From Sulfurospirillum arcachonense (lineage in GTDB: Bacteria; Campylobacterota; Campylobacteria; Campylobacterales; Sulfurospirillaceae), in contig DQTM01000177.1 in NCBI GenBank assembly GCA_015662785.1, positions 1 through 9,493 of the forward strand: DNA of 9,493 bases, written 5' to 3'. The notes under the pieces are model-generated. The model did not search any database. It had not been told where the DNA came from and saw only the letters and a program-made list of their open reading frames with translations. Shown piece after piece: positions 5,849-9,493 of this stretch (positions are counted from its first letter, which is position 1; each line of letters begins with the position of its first letter). A program made the position numbers and the translations under genes.

Positions 5849-7422
5849 AACGTAGCTCCTTTTTCACTATTCTCAACAAAAAGTTTTCCACCCATCTTCT
5901 CTTCTATTATCATCTTAGACATGTAGAGACCAAGCCCTGTTCCTGCCGTCTTTTTTGTACTAAAATATGGTTCAAAAACTTTATCTATTATACTTTCATC
6001 TACGCCCCTAGCATTGTCACTAACACTTACAAAGGCTTTTACATTTTCAACATCAACTTTTATATGTATTGTAGGATTTTTTATATTTCTCTCTATTAAA
6101 ACATCTTTCGCATTTAAAATCAGATTTAAAATAACTTGAGCAAACTCAGAAGCATATCCAATCACTTCTGTATCTTTTTTTACATAAAGCTTCAAAATTA
6201 TATCTCTACTTTTTACACTAGCATCTGCCAAACTCATAGCCTCTTCGCAAGCCCTTTTTAGACTAAATTGCTCTTTTGTTTTAGCTGGCTTAAAAAAGTC
6301 TCTAAAATCATCTATTGTTTTGGACATATATGAGATGATTTTATCTCCCTTTCGTGCCTCTTTTTGAATAAAATTTTTATCAGCTTTATCAAACTTTGCA
6401 GCTGTTTCCATCTCCATAAATATACCTGATATTGCACTAAGAGGTTGCCTCCACTGATGGGCTATCATACTTATCATCTCACCCATTTGAGCCAAACGTG
6501 ATTGGTGCAAAAGTGCTTGATCTTTTTGTTTTGCCTCTCTAAGTGCCTCTTTTACTCTTGTTGAGAGCATTTTATTGAACTCTTTCAGTGCTTGTTCTTT
6601 CTTTGAAACTTTTTGGCTATAACTTGTAAAAACACCAACTATACTTTGAGAAATTATAAAACTTACAACACCAAGAAGTATCATCAAAGACAATGCTGTT
6701 AGCAAGATTATTCGTACGTATTTATCTATCTTTTTCTCTAATGCAAGCTTCTTTTTTTGAAGTGAAGATTCAATATCATCAGCATAAAGTCCAGTTCCTA
6801 CTACCCAGCCCCACTCTTCGTCAAGATACAAAAACCCTATCTTTTTTCTAGGGGCTCCAAACTCTGGTTTTGCCCAGTAGTACTCTACAAAACCACCCTC
6901 TTGATGTGTTGTTGCTATATCTACAAACTGTTGAAATATCTTTGTGCCTGTTGAATCCGTATTGTTAGTATCGTCCACGCCTATGCTTTGTCTTCTAAAA
7001 GGGTGTGCTATAAGATGATGTGAAGTATCATGAACCCAAACATAACCATTTTGTTCATAACGTATCTGTTCTATCCATTTTATAATCTGTAGTTTTAAAT
7101 TTTGAATAGACTCTTTTTCATAATTTTTAACAACATCTTCCGTTACGTTAAAGCCATTTTTTAAAAGTTCTCGAAATTTATTATGAATACGTCTTTTTTC
7201 TACTTCTCTATGAAAATTAATATACTCAATTATACGTCTATTTTCATTTTTTAAAATATTTTTTTGTCTTAAAAAATACTCTTTCTCAAGTTCTAAACTC
7301 TCTTCTTGAAAGTTACTATATTGAGTATTAACAAAAAAATATATAATAAACAGTGCAAATAGCAACACAAATATAATTGGTGTTGCTATTATCAGTCGTG
7401 GTAAGTTTTTCTCGGTAAACAA
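5833..7422 (-). CDS. Membrane sensor histidine kinase with periplasmic Cache domain
   Basis: The 529-residue kinase has a first membrane helix at about 10-31, a periplasmic sensor region at 32-235, and a second helix at about 236-260. The sensor region carries single-Cache hallmarks: GYVWVHD at 126-132, AHP at 139-141, YYWAKP at 181-186 and WGWVVGTGLYADDI at 204-217. No clear HAMP domain follows; a charged coiled coil (about 265-310) leads to the H-box MIAHQWRQPLSAIS with H322. ATPase motifs are NLILNAKD (433-440), SDNARG (468-473), FEPYFSTK (483-490) and GTGLGLYMSK (494-503). It should phosphorylate the overlapping response regulator. Cache sensors beside TRAP genes usually detect the transported organic acid or a relative; the ligand here is unknown. 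The start is TTG at 7422-7420 with a modest GTAGG site, 12 nt after the Pmp3-like gene. An alternative start would change few residues before the first helix. Confidence 0.93.
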   Translation of the reverse strand: MFTEKNLPRLIIATPIIFVLLFALFIIYFFVNTQYSNFQEESLELEKEYFLRQKNILKNENRRIIEYINFHREVEKRRIHNKFRELLKNGFNVTEDVVKNYEKESIQNLKLQIIKWIEQIRYEQNGYVWVHDTSHHLIAHPFRRQSIGVDDTNNTDSTGTKIFQQFVDIATTHQEGGFVEYYWAKPEFGAPRKKIGFLYLDEEWGWVVGTGLYADDIESSLQKKKLALEKKIDKYVRIILLTALSLMILLGVVSFIISQSIVGVFTSYSQKVSKKEQALKEFNKMLSTRVKEALREAKQKDQALLHQSRLAQMGEMISMIAHQWRQPLSAISGIFMEMETAAKFDKADKNFIQKEARKGDKIISYMSKTIDDFRDFFKPAKTKEQFSLKRACEEAMSLADASVKSRDIILKLYVKKDTEVIGYASEFAQVILNLILNAKDVLIERNIKNPTIHIKVDVENVKAFVSVSDNARGVDESIIDKVFEPYFSTKKTAGTGLGLYMSKMIIEEKMGGKLFVENSEKGATFCIKV

Positions 7423-7434
7423 AAAGCCTACTTA

Positions 7435-7602
7435 CTAACTTTTATCTTTTGTTACAACCCACAAAGCATGAACAACTCCAGGAATAAAAAAGATAAGTGT
7501 CAAAACAACATTGATCCAAAAAGCAGGCATAATCCCTTTTTTCAAAAAAACTGCCACTGGTGGTAAAAATATAGCCAATATAATCAAAACTAATCTACTC
7601 AT
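7435..7602 (-). CDS. Pmp3/YqaE (UPF0057) small membrane protein, 55 aa
   Basis: This short gene encodes two hydrophobic helices, at about 3-20 and 28-50, with the family pattern: ILAIFLPPVAVFL at 8-20, FWINVVLTLIFFIPGVVHALWVV at 28-50 and a charged tail TKDKS. Pmp3/YqaE proteins are 50-60 residue plasma-membrane proteolipids linked to ion homeostasis, membrane potential and stress in yeast and plants. Their bacterial role is poorly defined. The ATG at 7602 has AAGGA six bases upstream and the stop is TAG. It lies 42 nt after the cytochrome gene's end and 12 nt before the kinase start, so it is probably co-transcribed with the kinase and regulator. Confidence 0.88.
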   Translation of the reverse strand: MSRLVLIILAIFLPPVAVFLKKGIMPAFWINVVLTLIFFIPGVVHALWVVTKDKS

Positions 7603-7629
7603 TAAAAATCCTTACAAATAATTTAAAAT

Positions 7630-7635
7630 ATTATA
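7630..7635 (-). promoter_or_regulatory. Candidate -10 element for pmp3-kinase-regulator transcript
   Basis: A perfect TATAAT lies on the minus strand 28 nt before the Pmp3-like ATG, in the 41-nt gap after the cytochrome gene. No good -35 sits 17-18 bp upstream, though Campylobacterota promoters often lack one. In such AT-rich DNA a chance match is possible, and read-through from the cytochrome promoter is the alternative. Confidence 0.35.
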
Positions 7636-7643
7636 GCTTATTA

Positions 7644-8810
7644 TTATTCTATTTCAGCTTTTAATGTTTTAAAATACGCGACCAAGTCCTCTATACTCTT
7701 CTCATCCATCCAATCATATGAAGGCATTGTAGAGATATGATTACCGGCTTCATCTAGATTATACCAAGGAAAATTTGATTGCGTATTGGGATTATATCCT
7801 GGAGTCACTACAGCACTTGGATCTGTTATTGATTCCATAAGGTATTGTGCAGTAGCGTAACCTCCAATATTAGAGAGGTTAGGTGCCATACTTACTGGAG
7901 CTGTAACGCTATTAGCAAAGTTGTGACAAGCGGCACAATTTTCCATTGCTAATGTCTTTCCGTTATCAATATCACCTTCAGCTTGGATTTTCAAAGTATC
8001 TAACAACTCATCACTACCACTCTCTCCAGATAGTTTCACACCAATCCAAGAGCTAATATGCTCAATACGCTCAGGATTACTCAAGTTTCCATCCCAAGTG
8101 ACAATTGAAACTGGGAATGTTCCATTTGTAAGATCAAGATACTCCGCCTTTAGTGGTCTAGAAAGTGTGCCTTTCCACGTACCATCTTTATAAATCATAT
8201 ACATCACAACTAAAGCACTATCATCTTTAATCTCTTTTACAAAACGATATCCTTCTGAGTTAAAAACACGTCCATAATCAGTCTTAGCAGAGTCTTGAAC
8301 TGGTTTATAGTATGTATCAAAATACTCTTGTAGTGACTCAAAGAAAACATCACTATTTTTCTCAGTGGCATTTCGTAAGTGAACGATAACTGATCTGTTT
8401 TTACTTCCCATATTTATGTACGGTAGTTTTGCAACGTCATCATAAACTACAGGAAATTGTAATGCAAAGCCATCTGCATGTGTTTTAGAACAGCAATTCT
8501 CTTGGATGTTTTGTGTATCATCTTTCCATTCTATAAGCAAAGAGAGGTTTTCCCCATCATACAAAGCTTTGATTCGAGCTTTTTTTGCTTTTACATTTTT
8601 ATCAGGCATACTTGATTCATGGTTAATTTTTTTGATAATCGTATGCGGATACAGAATAACATCTGTATATTTTGCCGAAAGCCAAGCTCTTGAAAGTGGT
8701 CCTATTTTACTAACATTTCCGAGTACTTTCATAGCATTGATTTGATCTTGTGCACTAGCTGCAACTAATACCAACCCAAATAAAATAAATATTTTTATAA
8801 CTGTTTTCAT
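7644..8810 (-). CDS. Secreted EB_dh-type haem protein fused to a C-terminal cytochrome c domain
   Basis: The 388-residue protein begins with a signal peptide (MKTVIKIF, hydrophobic to about residue 18, likely cleaved after ASA before QDQ). Residues of about 40-260 resemble the haem-b subunit of type II DMSO-reductase-family enzymes (ethylbenzene dehydrogenase gamma; EB_dh). PYINMGSKNRSVIVHLRN near 130-147 contains the position where that family has its axial methionine, although the usual tryptophan-rich stretch is absent. A c-type domain follows: CAACH at 292-296, and TMPSY near 361-365 giving a likely methionine ligand. It probably carries electrons in the periplasm. No molybdenum catalytic subunit or iron-sulfur subunit is present in the window, so its partner is unknown. 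The frame extends to a GTG at 8819, but the ATG at 8810 gives a normal signal peptide; either is possible. A near-consensus promoter lies upstream. Confidence 0.85.
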   Translation of the reverse strand: MKTVIKIFILFGLVLVAASAQDQINAMKVLGNVSKIGPLSRAWLSAKYTDVILYPHTIIKKINHESSMPDKNVKAKKARIKALYDGENLSLLIEWKDDTQNIQENCCSKTHADGFALQFPVVYDDVAKLPYINMGSKNRSVIVHLRNATEKNSDVFFESLQEYFDTYYKPVQDSAKTDYGRVFNSEGYRFVKEIKDDSALVVMYMIYKDGTWKGTLSRPLKAEYLDLTNGTFPVSIVTWDGNLSNPERIEHISSWIGVKLSGESGSDELLDTLKIQAEGDIDNGKTLAMENCAACHNFANSVTAPVSMAPNLSNIGGYATAQYLMESITDPSAVVTPGYNPNTQSNFPWYNLDEAGNHISTMPSYDWMDEKSIEDLVAYFKTLKAEIE

Positions 8811-8871
8811 TTCACACACATCCCATATTATTTTCTATCGTAAATTAATCTATAGACAGGATCAGACTATT

Positions 8872-8897
8872 TATGATTCAGAAGTCTTGTAATCATA
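8872..8897. repeat. 7-bp inverted repeat over the -10 and start region of the cytochrome promoter
   Basis: TATGATT (8872-8878) and AATCATA (8891-8897) are perfect inverted repeats separated by 12 bases. One arm includes the whole -10 hexamer, and the other lies just past the expected transcription start. The geometry fits a repressor site for a dimer, but the repeat is short and no regulator gene for it is visible here. Confidence 0.3.
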
Positions 8898-8920
8898 CCC
8901 CCATCCTTCAGATATGTCAA
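8892..8920 (-). promoter_or_regulatory. Near-consensus sigma-70 promoter for the cytochrome gene
   Basis: On the minus strand a perfect -35 TTGACA (8920-8915) is followed by exactly 17 bp and then TATGAT (8897-8892), a 5/6 match to the -10 consensus. Transcription should start near 8885, leaving a leader of about 75 nt before the ATG at 8810. The rest of the gene-free stretch 8811-9050 is AT-rich; apart from this promoter and a weak divergent candidate nothing recognisable was seen in it. Confidence 0.75.
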
Positions 8921-8963
8921 GCTTTTGTATTAGTCTATAATATATCGTCTTTTTTTATATATT

Positions 8964-8992
8964 TTGTTATATGTATGTTACAATTTTATACT
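8964..8992 (+). promoter_or_regulatory. Weak candidate promoter toward the mrp remnant
   Basis: TTGTTA (8964-8969), 17 bp, then TATACT (8987-8992) match the consensus at 4/6 and 5/6, about 58 nt upstream of the remnant's ATG. This would have been the promoter of the former gene, divergent from the cytochrome promoter. The surrounding AT-richness makes a chance match plausible. Confidence 0.3.
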
Positions 8993-9050
8993 TTATAAAT
9001 AAATATAAAAATATGACAAAAGAAAATCTATAAAAGGCTAGTACAACATT

Positions 9051-9386
9051 ATGAATAAAGAAGAAGTACTAAAGGAACTTGAGACCATTATATACCCTAA
9101 TTTGGGAAAAACATTGTAGAGTTAAAGCTCATAGACGCTCTACATGTAAAGCCAAAATCTTTACATGTAACGATAGGCACAGACAACAAAGAGGCTTTTA
9201 ACTTCATAGCTCCAGATACAAACAAAAGATACGATATATTTGGAAAAGATGGTGGAAAAAAACATATGTGAAAAACACAAGTTAAACTTACTAGGTCAAA
9301 TACCACTAGAGATGTTAAGTGATGATGAAATGCCTATTGCTGTAAGTGTTGAAATTGTCAAAAAAATATTAGATGAGATACAATAA
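9051..9386 (+). pseudogene. Internally deleted and frameshifted mrp/apbC-like gene (iron-sulfur carrier ATPase remnant)
   Basis: The first frame reads MNKEEVLKELETIIYPNLGK and stops at 9117-9119. Adding one A to the A-run at about 9107-9111 restores NIVELKLIDALHVKP and on through FIAPDTNKRYDIFGKDGGKK. A second frame change at the A7 run near 9256-9262 gives CEKHKLNLLGQIPLE and a tail ending VEIVKKILDEIQ with TAA at 9384-9386. The start matches the N-terminal DUF59 domain of Mrp. FIAPDTNKRYDIFGK and LGQIPLE match segments that in intact Mrp lie after the P-loop ATPase core. About 190 or more residues, including the Walker A motif, are therefore missing between about 9180 and 9203. Intact Mrp carries Fe-S clusters; this remnant cannot. 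Both frameshifts fall in homopolymers, so sequencing error could explain them but not the deletion. Confidence 0.8.
9141..9169. repeat. 11-bp inverted repeat inside the mrp remnant
   Basis: TACATGTAAAG (9141-9151) and CTTTACATGTA (9159-9169) are perfect inverted repeats with a 7-nt spacer. They encode the two LHV-containing stretches of the old DUF59 domain, so protein coding may explain them. The TACATGTAA core is shared with the hairpin arms at 5164-5209. Confidence 0.4.
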
Positions 9387-9430
9387 AGAGCTTGTCTAGT
9401 GTGGTGTTTTGATTTGAAAGGTGCTTGAAG

Positions 9431-9457
9431 ACTAAAAGCAAACTAAACCCTTTTAGT
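9431..9457. repeat. 8-bp inverted repeat downstream of the mrp remnant
   Basis: ACTAAAAG (9431-9438) pairs with CTTTTAGT (9450-9457) across an 11-nt loop. No T-tract follows directly, so it is a weak terminator candidate at best. The remaining bases from 9387 to the window end hold no gene that I can recognise. Confidence 0.3.
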
Positions 9458-9493
9458 ATAAATTCTGAATTCTAATTAGTTTATTTTATAGTG

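Noticed and set aside
8506..8745. Plus-strand open frame of 79 codons
   Set aside because: It is antisense to the cytochrome gene, whose signal peptide and haem motif are clear.
8811..8819. GTG at 8819 as the cytochrome gene start
   Set aside because: It would put MCE before an already complete signal peptide starting MKTVIK at 8810; not excluded but less likely.
9097..9306. Minus-strand open frame of 69 codons
   Set aside because: It is the antisense of the mrp remnant; the plus-strand reading gives recognisable Mrp segments, this one gives none.
1..9493. CRISPR array, tRNA, rRNA, insertion sequence or toxin-antitoxin pair
   Set aside because: No regularly spaced repeats, no cloverleaf or rRNA-like stretch, no transposase and no paired small genes of that kind were seen on reading both strands.

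Overview
The window is AT-rich bacterial DNA that looks like a Campylobacterota genome (Sulfurimonas, Sulfurovum or Arcobacter type). The signs are low GC, AAGGA-type ribosome binding sites, a histidine kinase with the H-box HQWRQPLSAIS that is common in that group, a TRAP dicarboxylate-type transporter beside its own two-component system, and a c-type cytochrome. This assignment rests on protein style only; no rRNA or tRNA is present. All intact genes read leftward (minus strand). The only plus-strand gene is a broken one at the right end.

Right end, about 8820-9493: a decayed mrp/apbC-like gene (9051-9386) keeps the N-terminal DUF59 region and the C-terminal tail but has lost the ATPase core and carries two frameshifts. 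A non-coding stretch (8811-9050) holds a near-consensus sigma-70 promoter for the leftward cytochrome gene. Next come a secreted cytochrome that joins an ethylbenzene-dehydrogenase-type haem domain to a cytochrome c domain (7644-8810), and a 55-residue Pmp3/YqaE membrane peptide (7435-7602).

Middle, 5192-7422: a Cache-domain sensor histidine kinase and an OmpR/PhoB-type response regulator overlap by 16 nt, and both use TTG starts. A 46-nt near-perfect hairpin overlaps the regulator's stop codon. It is followed by two 11-bp-spaced GGGGAA repeats just upstream of a -10 element for dctP, a likely binding site for this regulator.

Left half, 1-5095: dctP, dctQ and dctM (a complete TRAP transporter) are followed without a real break by a YcsI/DUF1445 protein, a DUF4392 protein and pxpA (5-oxoprolinase subunit A, cut by the window edge). 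DUF1445 and DUF4392 are the two halves of the animal mitochondrial D-glutamate cyclase (DGLUCY), in the same order. PxpA belongs to the PxpABC enzyme that opens 5-oxoproline to glutamate, and some TRAP receptors are known to bind pyroglutamate. The economical reading is a signal-controlled system that imports 5-oxoproline (pyroglutamate) and/or D-glutamate and converts it to glutamate. The link between transporter, sensor and substrate is inference from gene order and family knowledge.
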